This document shows, piece by piece, positions 50,863 to 58,911 of a DNA stretch of 64,000 nt (position 1 is its first letter; every line of letters starts with the position of its first letter). Source of the DNA: JABSSA01 sp039984715 (GTDB lineage Bacteria; Pseudomonadota; Alphaproteobacteria; Rhodobacterales; Rhodobacteraceae). The notes below the pieces were generated by a model. The model was not told where the DNA came from, did not search any database, and saw only the letters and a program-made list of their open reading frames with translations. The DNA lies in assembly GCA_039984715.1 (NCBI GenBank), contig JBDWUA010000008.1, positions 186,001 through 250,000 on the forward strand. Direction: 5' to 3'. Both the position numbers and the translations under genes were made by a program.

Positions 50863-51360
50863 TCACGCAGAAGCACCATACTCTTTGAAATGGGCCTGAA
50901 ATTGTTGGAACAGGGCGTCTTTGTTTTGCATACCGCGCAACACCTCTTGCAGGTTGCCATCGCCGTCAAACAACAACAGCGTCACATGTGGCACTCGGTG
51001 CTTTTGCGCAAGCTGCTTCCCAGCGGTCGTGCGAATATTCGCGACCAAATACACAAGGCCTTCTTCGTCCATGTCCTTAAGCGCCTTGCGTACTTCTTTT
51101 TGCAACGCAGTACATACAGGGCATTGCGGGTCATGAATTTGAACAATTGCGGGTTTGCCCGTGCCAATCCGATCTAGATCATATTCGGCCGCCCCGGCCC
51201 GCACAGCGCCTATACCCAGATATCCAGCGCCGCCCAGCACAGCCGCCCCTAGAATACCGACCGGCGCCATTCGCAAAACATCGCGACGCGTTTTCTTTGG
51301 TGCGGCGGCAGGCGTTTGGTTCGACTGTTTTTTCTTTGAGGATTTGCGTTGCTTTTTCAT
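50863..51360 (-). CDS. Thioredoxin-fold protein with Tat-like N terminus
   Basis: A 165-residue protein. A Lys-rich start (KKQRKSSKKKQ) leads to TRRDVLRMAPVGILGAAVLGG, a twin-arginine-like signal that may also stay as an anchor. The mature part has the redox motif DPQCPVCTALQKEV (CPVC) and a thioredoxin strand pattern with the cis-Pro region RVPHVTLLLFDGDG. It is probably a periplasmic disulfide-active protein. Its partner is unknown. It ends 20 bases from the convergent MACPF gene, with no room for separate terminators. Confidence 0.85.
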   Translation of the reverse strand: MKKQRKSSKKKQSNQTPAAAPKKTRRDVLRMAPVGILGAAVLGGAGYLGIGAVRAGAAEYDLDRIGTGKPAIVQIHDPQCPVCTALQKEVRKALKDMDEEGLVYLVANIRTTAGKQLAQKHRVPHVTLLLFDGDGNLQEVLRGMQNKDALFQQFQAHFKEYGASA

Positions 51361-51448
51361 TGAAGGCGGGCTCCATACCGTACGTCGGGCGATTGTAGCG
51401 CATCAAGACGCATTCAAAAACCCGCTAGCCAAAATGTAAGATTATGTA

Positions 51449-52384
51449 TCAAGACCAGTCAGGAAGCCGCCCGGATTGCAGCGACTTTAGACTTTCAATC
51501 ATACGTGCAAAACTCGCATTCGCCTTGGCCGACATATGTCGCGCCCGCAGGTACGCGTGCACCAACCCTTTTTCTTCTCGCCAGATCGCTGGAACGCCCG
51601 CTTTGGTCAGCTTCTGAACATACACATCACCGTCAGAGGACAAAGGATCACATTGCGCCGTTATCGCGACAACGGGGGGCAAACCGCTGAAATCGGTGTC
51701 TTGCAAAGGTGCGTATGTTGCGTCACCCGTCTTGTCCCGCCCGCCTGAACGCAGATTCATGTAAAACTGCATATCCCGTGTGGACAAACCCGGCGCGTCT
51801 GCGTGTTCGACATACGACGGCAAGGTCCATGCCCCGCCAAGGCCCGGATAGATCAGCAAACACCCTGAAATGCGCGCGCTATACCCCGTGTTTCGTTGTG
51901 CATGCGCAACTGCCGCAGCAAGATTGCCACCGGCGCTGTCGCCGGCCAAAACAATCGTACCGCTATACGTATCGCAAATCGCCTCAAACGCGGCCATTGC
52001 ATCGTTGAAATCCTCGGGATGTGGATGTTCAGGCGACAATCGGTAATCGACGGCTACAACCCGCATCCCGGACCCTGCGGCGAATTCGGCGCAAATGCTG
52101 TCGTGGCTTTCAAGCCCGCCAACAACAAACCCGCCACCATGGTAATAAACCACAGAATTTTCCGCCCCATCGACATTATATACCCGGCAATTCACACCAC
52201 CGAATGTTCGATCCTGAGTTGATACCGTCCGAGGATGACCTGCATCAAAATCGGCGCACATTTGGTCATAGACAGACCGCTGCTCTGCAACGGTCAAGGT
52301 TACCGCATCAGGTGGATAAAACGTTTCTGCCCGGGCCAAAAAGGCCCGAACTTCGTCGTCCAAAAGCAAATCGTAGTTCGGCAT
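51449..52384 (-). CDS. Alpha/beta hydrolase of the hormone-sensitive lipase group
   Basis: A 311-residue esterase. The HSL signature VYYHGGGFVVGGLESHD forms the oxyanion hole, GDSAGGNLAAAVAH carries the catalytic Ser, and the C-terminal region has QCDPLSSDGDVYVQKL (Asp) and GLVHAYLR (His). No signal peptide is seen. The ATG directly follows the TAA of the acyl-CoA synthetase gene (52385), so the two are coupled. The esterase may feed acids to, or act on products of, the synthetase. The substrate is unknown. Confidence 0.92.
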   Translation of the reverse strand: MPNYDLLLDDEVRAFLARAETFYPPDAVTLTVAEQRSVYDQMCADFDAGHPRTVSTQDRTFGGVNCRVYNVDGAENSVVYYHGGGFVVGGLESHDSICAEFAAGSGMRVVAVDYRLSPEHPHPEDFNDAMAAFEAICDTYSGTIVLAGDSAGGNLAAAVAHAQRNTGYSARISGCLLIYPGLGGAWTLPSYVEHADAPGLSTRDMQFYMNLRSGGRDKTGDATYAPLQDTDFSGLPPVVAITAQCDPLSSDGDVYVQKLTKAGVPAIWREEKGLVHAYLRARHMSAKANASFARMIESLKSLQSGRLPDWS

Positions 52385-54289
52385 TTATTCAGCAGCCACC
52401 TGAGCCGCACCCGTTGCCTTTTCCCATGGACGAACAAAGTCACCCAGCACAGTTTGGATGGCCGTATCGCTATCGTCGTTGGCTTCCACTTGCGCAACAA
52501 GACCCCGTTTTTTGTCATCCAAAACCGCCACAACACGCGCAGCTAGACCGGCTTCTTCAAGTGTCTTGTTATAAATCCGTGTGATTGCGCTTTTGCGCAG
52601 GTCAGGTTTGAAAATTTTGCCAACTGCGGTTTTCGGCAGTTCATCCATGATTTCAAGATGTTTGGGATGTGCCGCACGTTCATGAACGTTCTCTTTGCAA
52701 AACTCGAGCAGTTCTTCCGTTGTCACACTTGCACCATCAATCAGTTCGACGAACACGCATGGTATTTCGCCTGCATGCTTGTCCGGCTGACCAATCGCGC
52801 CCGCAAAGGCAACCGCTTCGTGACCTAACAAAGCTTCTTCGATTTCTGCCGGATCAATGTTGTGACCGCCACGGATAATCAAATCTTTTGCGCGCCCCGT
52901 GATCCACAAATACCGGTCCGCATCAAAGCGACCCAAATCGCCCGTCCGCAACCATTCACCATCATAAAACAGGTCTTTGTTCTTTTCGGCTTCGGTATAT
53001 GTGTGGCCTGCAAAAACGCCAGGGTTGGACACACAGATTTCGCCCACTTCGTCTATGCCCGCCTCGATTGGACCATCATTTGTGGCTTTGTAAATTTTGA
53101 TCTTGGTGTAGGGAAACGGGATTCCGACGGACCCAATTTTCTTTTCACCATCGACGGGATTACAGGACACAAGGCACGTGGCCTCGGTCATGCCATATCC
53201 TTCGACCAATTTCACGCCCGTCGCTTTTTCGAACCGTTTGAATAGTTCCTGTGGCAACGGCGCAGATCCCGAAAACGCGCATTTCAGCGTTGAAATATCA
53301 GCATCAATCGGACGCTGCATTTTTGCGGAAATTGCGGTTGGTACGGTGATGACGAACGTGACCTTCCACCGTTCAACCAATTTCCAAAAGTTATCCATAA
53401 CGCCATCGCCGCGATACCCTTGTGGAGTCGGAAAAATGGCGTGGCCTCCGCTTGCAATGATCCCCATCAGAATGGGTTCGCAGGCAAAGACGTGGAACAA
53501 GGGCAGCGGGCACAGAATGTTGTCATCTTCGGTATACAGCAACTTGTGGCTAAGCCAGCCATTGTAGATCATCCCAGAATACTTGTGCTGTGCGACCTTT
53601 GGCATGCCGGTTGTGCCGCCCGTGTGAAAATAGGCTGCAACGCGGTCTTCTTGAACATCCTCGAATTGAAGACTGGTCGGCTGCTTCGCGATTTCTTTCG
53701 TGAAATCAAGATATTGCGCACTTGACGCCTTGCGCCCTTTTGGTCGGATCAATGGCACGATCCACGACTTTGGCGGCGTCAAATACTTCAACAGGTCAAC
53801 TTCAACCACTGTCGTTACACCCGGTGCAAGATCGACCGCTTCCGCGACTTTGTCACCCACATCGGTTTTGGGGAATGCCTTTAACGTCACGACCACTTTG
53901 GCACCCGTTTCTCGCAGGATGGCCCCGATTTGTTCGGGCTCAAGCAAGGGGTTGATGGGATTGGATATCCCGGCGACCGCGCCACCAAGCAGCGTCAAAA
54001 TCGTTTCGTTGCAGTTGGGCAAGACATACGCCACGACATCCGTCGGCCCAACATTAAGCGAGCGGAACAAATTCGCTGTTTGCGTCACTTTCGCATGTAA
54101 TTCTTGCCACGTCAGCGTTTCGGCTTTGTCTTTAGGGCCCGAGAAAATCTGGAACGTCGCTGCGTTGTGGTTTGGAAACTTTTGCGCAGTGCCCGACAAC
54201 ATACCATACAGTGTTTTGGGCAAGTCTCGTTCGTCCCACGTCATCTCCGCTTCGATGGCATCACGGTCTTCATATCCGACAAAAGTCAT
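52385..54289 (-). CDS. Acyl-CoA synthetase (AMP-forming)
   Basis: A 634-residue adenylate-forming enzyme that activates a carboxylic acid with ATP and CoA. Motifs: YFHTGGTTGMPKVAQHKYSG (phosphate loop, near residue 225), GYGMTEATCLVS, WLRTGDLGRFDADRYLWITG, and GGHNIDPAEIEEAL. KTAVGKIFKPDLR carries the C-terminal catalytic Lys. The start is ATG 54289 with GGAGGAG upstream. The chain preference cannot be told from the sequence. Its stop abuts the start of the HSL-type esterase. Confidence 0.93.
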   Translation of the reverse strand: MTFVGYEDRDAIEAEMTWDERDLPKTLYGMLSGTAQKFPNHNAATFQIFSGPKDKAETLTWQELHAKVTQTANLFRSLNVGPTDVVAYVLPNCNETILTLLGGAVAGISNPINPLLEPEQIGAILRETGAKVVVTLKAFPKTDVGDKVAEAVDLAPGVTTVVEVDLLKYLTPPKSWIVPLIRPKGRKASSAQYLDFTKEIAKQPTSLQFEDVQEDRVAAYFHTGGTTGMPKVAQHKYSGMIYNGWLSHKLLYTEDDNILCPLPLFHVFACEPILMGIIASGGHAIFPTPQGYRGDGVMDNFWKLVERWKVTFVITVPTAISAKMQRPIDADISTLKCAFSGSAPLPQELFKRFEKATGVKLVEGYGMTEATCLVSCNPVDGEKKIGSVGIPFPYTKIKIYKATNDGPIEAGIDEVGEICVSNPGVFAGHTYTEAEKNKDLFYDGEWLRTGDLGRFDADRYLWITGRAKDLIIRGGHNIDPAEIEEALLGHEAVAFAGAIGQPDKHAGEIPCVFVELIDGASVTTEELLEFCKENVHERAAHPKHLEIMDELPKTAVGKIFKPDLRKSAITRIYNKTLEEAGLAARVVAVLDDKKRGLVAQVEANDDSDTAIQTVLGDFVRPWEKATGAAQVAAE

Positions 54290-54690
54290 GGGCGTCTCCT
54301 CCCTCTCACGTCCGGCCAATGTTGGCTTTGCGCAGCTTTGCTTCCCTTAACTTAGCAAAATGCGGACTTTCGGGGCATCGCGCAAGTATCTCGTGATGCT
54401 GCAAGGACGCAAAACGCAGCGTCATTGTGTTTTGACCTAGGATCAATAAGGCGACCGGGGCTCCACCAAAGTTGCTCCCATCTGCAACTTCGGTGGTGTG
54501 CGCCCCCGTGCACTGCGAACTGCGGAACCCGCAGAATGCCCTTGCTATGGTGTGTTCGCTCTTCCACCAATGGAATGGGCGATCACCAAACGCATCAAAA
54601 CAGAATCGATTGCCCAATTGGCAGAGCAGAACGATTCAATCAATACTTGAACAGGCATATGAAGAAGGATGGCTTCAATTTAACGGGGAA
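54290..54690. other. 401-base intergenic region with a possible gene remnant
   Basis: No intact gene is supported. It must contain the promoter of the acyl-CoA synthetase gene and the end of the ABC exporter transcript. On the plus strand, 54450-54650 reads as a protein-like frame without a clear start (see the pseudogene entry). No terminator hairpin with a T tract was found behind the exporter gene. Confidence 0.45.
54450..54690 (+). pseudogene. Possible frameshifted gene remnant
   Basis: From the stop at 54447 the frame reads without interruption to TGA 54650, including ECPCYGVFALPPMEWAITK and RIKTESIAQLAEQNDSI, which look like natural protein. Near 54635 a +1 shift would continue into IQSILEQAYEEGWLQFNGEL, again protein-like. 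No start with a good ribosome site is visible, and the extended frame runs into the antisense of the ABC exporter. I read it as a decayed fragment of an unidentified gene. Chance is a real alternative. Confidence 0.25.
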
Positions 54691-56499
54691 TTATTCGGCC
54701 GCAATCCCATCTGTGAATTGCAGGCGCGCCAAGCGCGCGTAAATGCCGTCCTCTGCGACCAGTTCATCATGCGACCCTTGGGCGACGATCTGTCCGTCTT
54801 CCAACACAATAATCCGGTCAGCCCGCTTTACCGTTGCCAATCTGTGCGCAACCACCAAGGTCGTTCGATCTTGCGACAAACGATCTACGGCTTGTTGCAC
54901 GACACGCTCGCTTTCAGCATCCAATGCGCTGGTCGCTTCGTCCAACAGCAAAACTGGGGCGTCCCGCAAAATGGCGCGCGCAATGGCTATGCGTTGCTTT
55001 TGCCCACCCGACAGCATGACCCCGCGTTCGCCCAGTGGGCTGTCATACCCGTTCGGTAAATTTGAAATAAAGTCATGCGCTGCGGCCGCCTTGGCTGCGT
55101 CCTCGATCTCCGCATTTGTCGCGTCGGGACGTCCGAACGCAATGTTCTCGCGGGCGGATGCCGCAAAGATCATCGGATCCTGTGGAACCAGCGCCAAGTG
55201 TCTGCGATACGCTTCACGCTCAAGCTGCGCCACATCGACCCCATCCAAAAGAACACGGCCCTTTTGCGGATCATAAAAGCGTTGAATCATCTGCAAGATC
55301 GTTGTCTTTCCCGCACCCGACGGCCCAACAAACGCGACAGTTTCGCCCGGCGATATGTCAATAGAAACCCCATCCAAAGCAGCCGTATTCTGACGTGACG
55401 GATAGGCAAAATGCACATTTTCAAAGGTGATTTTCCCAACCACCGGAGATACCAATTGCGTCGCCTTTTGCAGATCTAACACCGAATCTTCTGCATGCAA
55501 AAGTTCAATCAAACGCTCGGTCGCCCCGGCTGCGCGTTGCAATTCGCCAAATATTTCTGACAGCGCCGCGACCGCGCCTGCGACCAGAATGGCGTAGATC
55601 ACAAACTGAACCAATGTCCCCGCAGACAAATCACCAGCGCGCACATCATTCGCCCCAATCCAAAGCACGCCAACAATGCCGGCAAACACCAAAAAGATCA
55701 CAATGACGGTCATTTGCGCCCGCGTCCAAATCCGGCGACGCGCAGCATCAAAGCTTGCCTCGGTGACATCACTGAACATCGACCGACTTGCGGCTTCTTG
55801 TGTAAACGCTTGAACAGTTTGCACAGCGCTTAATTGTTCTGACGCACGTCCGGATGACGCAGCGATCCAATCTTGGTTTTCGCGTGACAAGACCCGCAAG
55901 CGACGCCCCAGAACAAGGATCGGCACCACAATTGCCGGAACAATCAATAGAACCAAAAGCGTCAGCTTGGCCGACGTCAACATCATCAGAACCAGACCGC
56001 CCAGAAATATCAGCACATTTCTAAGTGCAATCGAAACAGAAGACCCAATAACGCTTAGGATCAATGTGGTGTCCGTCGTGATCCGGCTTAGAACTTCGCC
56101 CGTCATAATGTTTTCATAAAACGCCGGTGACATTCCGATGACCCGGTTAAATACGGCTTTTCGGATATCGGCGACAACACGTTCCCCCAGTCGAGTGACC
56201 AAGGCATAGCGCAGCCCAGTTCCAACCGCGAGAAGACCGGCGATGACCAAAGCCGCCATAAAATACTGATCCAGAATCGCGCCATCTGCGCTGCCGAAAC
56301 TGTCTATCACTCGGCGGACCGCCAAGGGCAAAGTCAAAGAAATGATTGCCGTTGCAACCAGTGCAGCCAAAGCTGCCGTCATCAATCCAGAGTACGGGCG
56401 CATAAACGGCCAGAGCGACCGCAACGCCCCAATTCGCTTTGATTTTTCACGCTCAGCTTCCGTTCCACCGACAGGTGGAGCCAACTTCGGATCGCTCAT
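54691..56499 (-). CDS. MsbA/LmrA-type ABC exporter (fused permease-ATPase)
   Basis: A 602-residue half-exporter. The six-helix membrane domain spans about residues 25-325. The ATPase domain spans about 355-590: Walker A GPSGAGKTTIL, Q-loop LVPQDPM, signature LSGGQKQR, Walker B LLLDEATSALDAE, and the H-loop His in VVAHRLATV. All catalytic motifs are intact. This group exports lipids, drugs or lipopolysaccharide precursors as homodimers; the substrate here is unknown. The start is ATG 56499 with AGGAG upstream. Confidence 0.95.
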   Translation of the reverse strand: MSDPKLAPPVGGTEAEREKSKRIGALRSLWPFMRPYSGLMTAALAALVATAIISLTLPLAVRRVIDSFGSADGAILDQYFMAALVIAGLLAVGTGLRYALVTRLGERVVADIRKAVFNRVIGMSPAFYENIMTGEVLSRITTDTTLILSVIGSSVSIALRNVLIFLGGLVLMMLTSAKLTLLVLLIVPAIVVPILVLGRRLRVLSRENQDWIAASSGRASEQLSAVQTVQAFTQEAASRSMFSDVTEASFDAARRRIWTRAQMTVIVIFLVFAGIVGVLWIGANDVRAGDLSAGTLVQFVIYAILVAGAVAALSEIFGELQRAAGATERLIELLHAEDSVLDLQKATQLVSPVVGKITFENVHFAYPSRQNTAALDGVSIDISPGETVAFVGPSGAGKTTILQMIQRFYDPQKGRVLLDGVDVAQLEREAYRRHLALVPQDPMIFAASARENIAFGRPDATNAEIEDAAKAAAAHDFISNLPNGYDSPLGERGVMLSGGQKQRIAIARAILRDAPVLLLDEATSALDAESERVVQQAVDRLSQDRTTLVVAHRLATVKRADRIIVLEDGQIVAQGSHDELVAEDGIYARLARLQFTDGIAAE

Positions 56500-56708
56500 G
56501 TTCACTCCTTAAGACCGGCAACTGTTTTTACTATCGCTCGCACAAGGTCAAGCACACGCATCACGCAGATTGAGCAAATAAACATTGATTTGATCGAACC
56601 CAGCACTCCGTACGGGAAACAAGAGTTCATAATCAAATTAGCTTTTTTTCAAAGCACTAATCAGACCCAAAGGCCATTTCAACAGACGATATGCTAGGGG
56701 ATAATTTC

Positions 56709-56782
56709 TGGAGCGGGCGGCGAGAATCGAACTCGCGTCATTAGCTTGGAAGGCTAAGGTCTTACCACTACACAACGCCCGC
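56709..56782 (-). tRNA. tRNA-Gly (anticodon UCC)
   Basis: A 74-nt tRNA on the minus strand. The acceptor arm is GCGGGCG / CGCCCGC. The anticodon stem is UUAGC / GCUAA around the loop CUUCCAA, so the anticodon is UCC (Gly). The T arm GCGAG-UUCGAUU-CUCGC is normal, and CCA is encoded. It lies 210 bases upstream of the ABC exporter gene on the same strand. Confidence 0.96.
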
Positions 56783-56981
56783 CCAGTGAGATGACGTACT
56801 ATTTGATACCAATATGGGCGTCAAGTGGAACTCACCAAAGAATGTTCGGAGGAGGTCGCAGGTGGTCATTTTCCGCGCTTAAAGGACATCGGGCAAAATA
56901 CGAAACCGGTTTCAAGCGTTCTCCAACGCGACCATGTCTAGATTCACGGGGTCAATTGAGTCTATTATTAAACCTCTTGCT

Positions 56982-57003
56982 TAATTAACCATATGGTATA
57001 TTA
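56982..57003. promoter_or_regulatory. Operator palindrome in front of the ArsR-type gene
   Basis: A 22-bp near-palindrome: core ACCATATGGT (56988-56997) with outer arms TAAT and ATTA; 18 of 22 positions are symmetric. It ends 7 bases before the preferred start of the ArsR-type repressor (57011), where a winged-helix dimer would block transcription or initiation. Autoregulation is inferred from position. Confidence 0.65.
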
Positions 57004-57010
57004 CGTGATC

Positions 57011-57346
57011 ATGGACAGAACCAGTCAGCTTGACATGGCCTTTGCTGCCTTGGCCAACCCAACCCGCAGAGCGATCCTTGCGCATCTGGCGCAGGGCGAG
57101 GCAACGGTCAACACTTTGGCCGAACCGTTCAATATGACCCTACCCGCGATTTCAAAGCATATTCGCGTTCTCGAAAAAGCTGGGCTCGTTACACGAGGGC
57201 GGGACGCACAGTTTCGACCATGCACGTTGAATACAGAACCTCTTCAGGCGGTTTCCGACTGGACCGATCAATATCGTCACATCTGGGACGTACGTTTTGA
57301 TGCAATGGCCAAAGTTCTCTTAGCTATGAAGGAACCTAAAAAATGA
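57011..57346 (+). CDS. ArsR-family winged-helix repressor
   Basis: A 111-residue DNA-binding protein. The winged helix covers about residues 8-80: LANPTRRAILAHLAQGEATV, then LAEPFNMTLPAISKHIRVLE (recognition helix) and AGLVTRGRDAQFR (wing). No ArsR-type metal Cys cluster is seen, so the signal is probably not arsenic. The start is ATG 57011; the earlier in-frame ATG 56993 lies in the middle of the operator palindrome. The stop overlaps the ATG of the SRPBCC gene (ATGA), a common pairing of ArsR and AHSA1-type proteins. Confidence 0.92.
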   Translation: MDRTSQLDMAFAALANPTRRAILAHLAQGEATVNTLAEPFNMTLPAISKHIRVLEKAGLVTRGRDAQFRPCTLNTEPLQAVSDWTDQYRHIWDVRFDAMAKVLLAMKEPKK

Positions 57347-57828
57347 GTGATCAGCAAAATTGGGTAAAGATACAGCGCGAATTTGATGCTCCGATTGAAG
57401 AGGTCTGGAACATGTGGACAGACCCTCAACTATTTAAACAATGGTACGGTCCGATGGGGATGTCAGTTCCCACCGCAGAAATGGATGTTACGGTTGGCGG
57501 GACACGCAAAATCTGCATGGAAATGAAATCGCCGGAACGCACAATGTCGATGTGGTTCATAGGTATCTACAAAGAGATCAAAAGCCCGACCCGCCTCGTT
57601 TACACTGAAAGCATGTGCGACGAACACGGGACGATTATATCGCCAGAAAGCATGGGCATGCCTGCCGGACACCCAGATATTACCGAAGTTATAGTCGAAC
57701 TGAGCGAAACCGATGGTAAGACCAGGATGACGATGGTCCACTATGGCGTACCAGAGGGGTCAGCAGGTGAAGGTGGATGGAATCAGGCCTTCGACAAACT
57801 CGCGGCATTTATGGGAAAGACCAAATGA
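57343..57828 (+). CDS. SRPBCC/AHSA1-domain protein
   Basis: A 161-residue START-like protein. Motifs: IQREFDAPIEEVWNMWTDPQ at the start, FKQWYGPMGMSVPTAEMDV, and the C-terminal helix GWNQAFDKLAAFM that closes the ligand pocket. Family members bind hydrophobic ligands or, in the Aha1 branch, chaperones. The ligand here is unknown. It is coupled by 4-base overlaps to the ArsR gene before it and the membrane protein after it, so all three are under the same repressor. Confidence 0.9.
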   Translation: MSDQQNWVKIQREFDAPIEEVWNMWTDPQLFKQWYGPMGMSVPTAEMDVTVGGTRKICMEMKSPERTMSMWFIGIYKEIKSPTRLVYTESMCDEHGTIISPESMGMPAGHPDITEVIVELSETDGKTRMTMVHYGVPEGSAGEGGWNQAFDKLAAFMGKTK

Positions 57829-58241
57829 ATGCAGATGTCTCACGGCAATCGGGCTGGAGGCCCATCCCGATTGCACTCAAGATTCTATCGGTCGTGATGG
57901 TCGTATGGGCCATCGGATCGGCGATGAACTTGTCTAACCTGATGGAACACGGCTTACCGGTTTTAGGCACGCTCGTATTTGGCATTCCCGCATTTTTGAT
58001 GGTCCTGTTTTTTGACTTCATAGGGCCCTCAGTCTTCTTTTATGCGCTTTGGAACCGGAGAAGTTGGGGTGTCAAATGGGCGTTCTTCTACATCGGGTTG
58101 TTTATCTTAAATGGGATTGTCGCTTTGATCACTTTGAGCGATCAACTTGGTCTTGCGCAAATTCTAATACCCAACCTGATCAGCTTGCTCTTCTTGGCCG
58201 TGATCTTCTGGAAGCGAACCTATTTAGTCGGCCCTGACTAA
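57825..58241 (+). CDS. Small membrane protein of the ArsR-SRPBCC operon
   Basis: A 138-residue inner-membrane protein with four hydrophobic helices (about residues 17-35, 45-68, 80-105 and 113-130), short loops, and a charged end FWKRTYLVGPD. The start is ATG 57825, overlapping the stop of the SRPBCC gene. No family is recognised with confidence; DoxX-like or related small membrane proteins are possible. Its place in the operon suggests a transport or sensing role linked to the SRPBCC ligand. Confidence 0.75.
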   Translation: MNADVSRQSGWRPIPIALKILSVVMVVWAIGSAMNLSNLMEHGLPVLGTLVFGIPAFLMVLFFDFIGPSVFFYALWNRRSWGVKWAFFYIGLFILNGIVALITLSDQLGLAQILIPNLISLLFLAVIFWKRTYLVGPD

Positions 58242-58248
58242 GACGCGT

Positions 58249-58356
58249 TTACATCGGAACAAGCGGCCTGAACCGTGCGATAAAAGCGCGAACATAAACA
58301 GCCGCCATCTCATCGGTTCCATAATCTTCGTCCGACAACAGTATTTCGGCAAGCGT
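58249..58356 (-). pseudogene. In-frame protein-like tail after the amber stop of the PNPOx gene
   Basis: After the TAG stop (58357-58359) the same frame continues for 35 codons to a TAA, reading TLAEILLSDEDYGTDEMA and then AVYVRAFIARFRPLVPM. The composition is typical of protein. It has no ATG of its own near its start and no clear ribosome site. It could be the remnant of another gene or a tail lost by a stop mutation. PNPOx relatives commonly end near the TAG, so the second idea is weaker. Confidence 0.3.
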
Positions 58357-58911
58357 CTAAGGCACAAACCATTGCCCTGCCCAATCGGTTTTCCTGCTAA
58401 AATGCGCGCGGCGATGACGGTCGCCCAGTTCAACAACGTCGATATCATCCACGTGAAACGTCAGAATCGCAAAATTCTGCGCAAGGCCGAGTTTTTCATA
58501 GTCAAAGACATTCGCAATTGGCGTTCCCGTCTCGGGGTTGGACCCATAGTTGTCTCGGGACTCCTTTGGAATGGATGGCCAAATCGAAGCCGTTTCATCA
58601 CCCCGCATGATCTCAACACGTGCTTTTAGGCGCAATTGCAAAACCGTTTCAGCGTTCCAATACAGCAGCTCTGCATATGGGTGCGCGTCAAGCGACGTAA
58701 CCTTGGCCGAAACGACATCTGTATTCACACGCAGGATCGATGTTGTGCGGGATACATCGCGCAGAACCACAGTTCGAACTTCAGGTTTGCCGTCCTTCGA
58801 TACAGTCGCAAGCGAGACCTGACGAGACGCCAAATCACGCGTCTTCATCGCGTTTTCTAACTGCTTCCACGCCAGATCATAAAACGCCCCAAGATCATTC
58901 AGGTCACTCAT
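58357..58911 (-). CDS. Pyridoxamine 5'-phosphate oxidase-family flavoprotein
   Basis: A 184-residue FMN-binding split-barrel protein. Motifs: LASRQVSLATVSKDGKPEVR, LRVNTDVVSAKVTSLDAHPY and YWNAETVLQLRLKARVEIM. It is shorter than, and lacks the C-terminal dimerisation part of, true PdxH, so it is better read as a PNPOx-like oxidoreductase of unknown substrate. The ATG lies eight bases inside the end of the AttH-like gene, so it is the last gene of the export operon. The end is TAG, followed by an in-frame protein-like tail. Confidence 0.85.
   Translation of the reverse strand: MSDLNDLGAFYDLAWKQLENAMKTRDLASRQVSLATVSKDGKPEVRTVVLRDVSRTTSILRVNTDVVSAKVTSLDAHPYAELLYWNAETVLQLRLKARVEIMRGDETASIWPSIPKESRDNYGSNPETGTPIANVFDYEKLGLAQNFAILTFHVDDIDVVELGDRHRRAHFSRKTDWAGQWFVP

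Noticed and set aside
54306..54617. A 103-residue minus-strand frame upstream of the acyl-CoA synthetase gene
   Set aside because: No ribosome site, Cys/His-rich mixed composition typical of shadow frames, and it occupies the expected promoter region.
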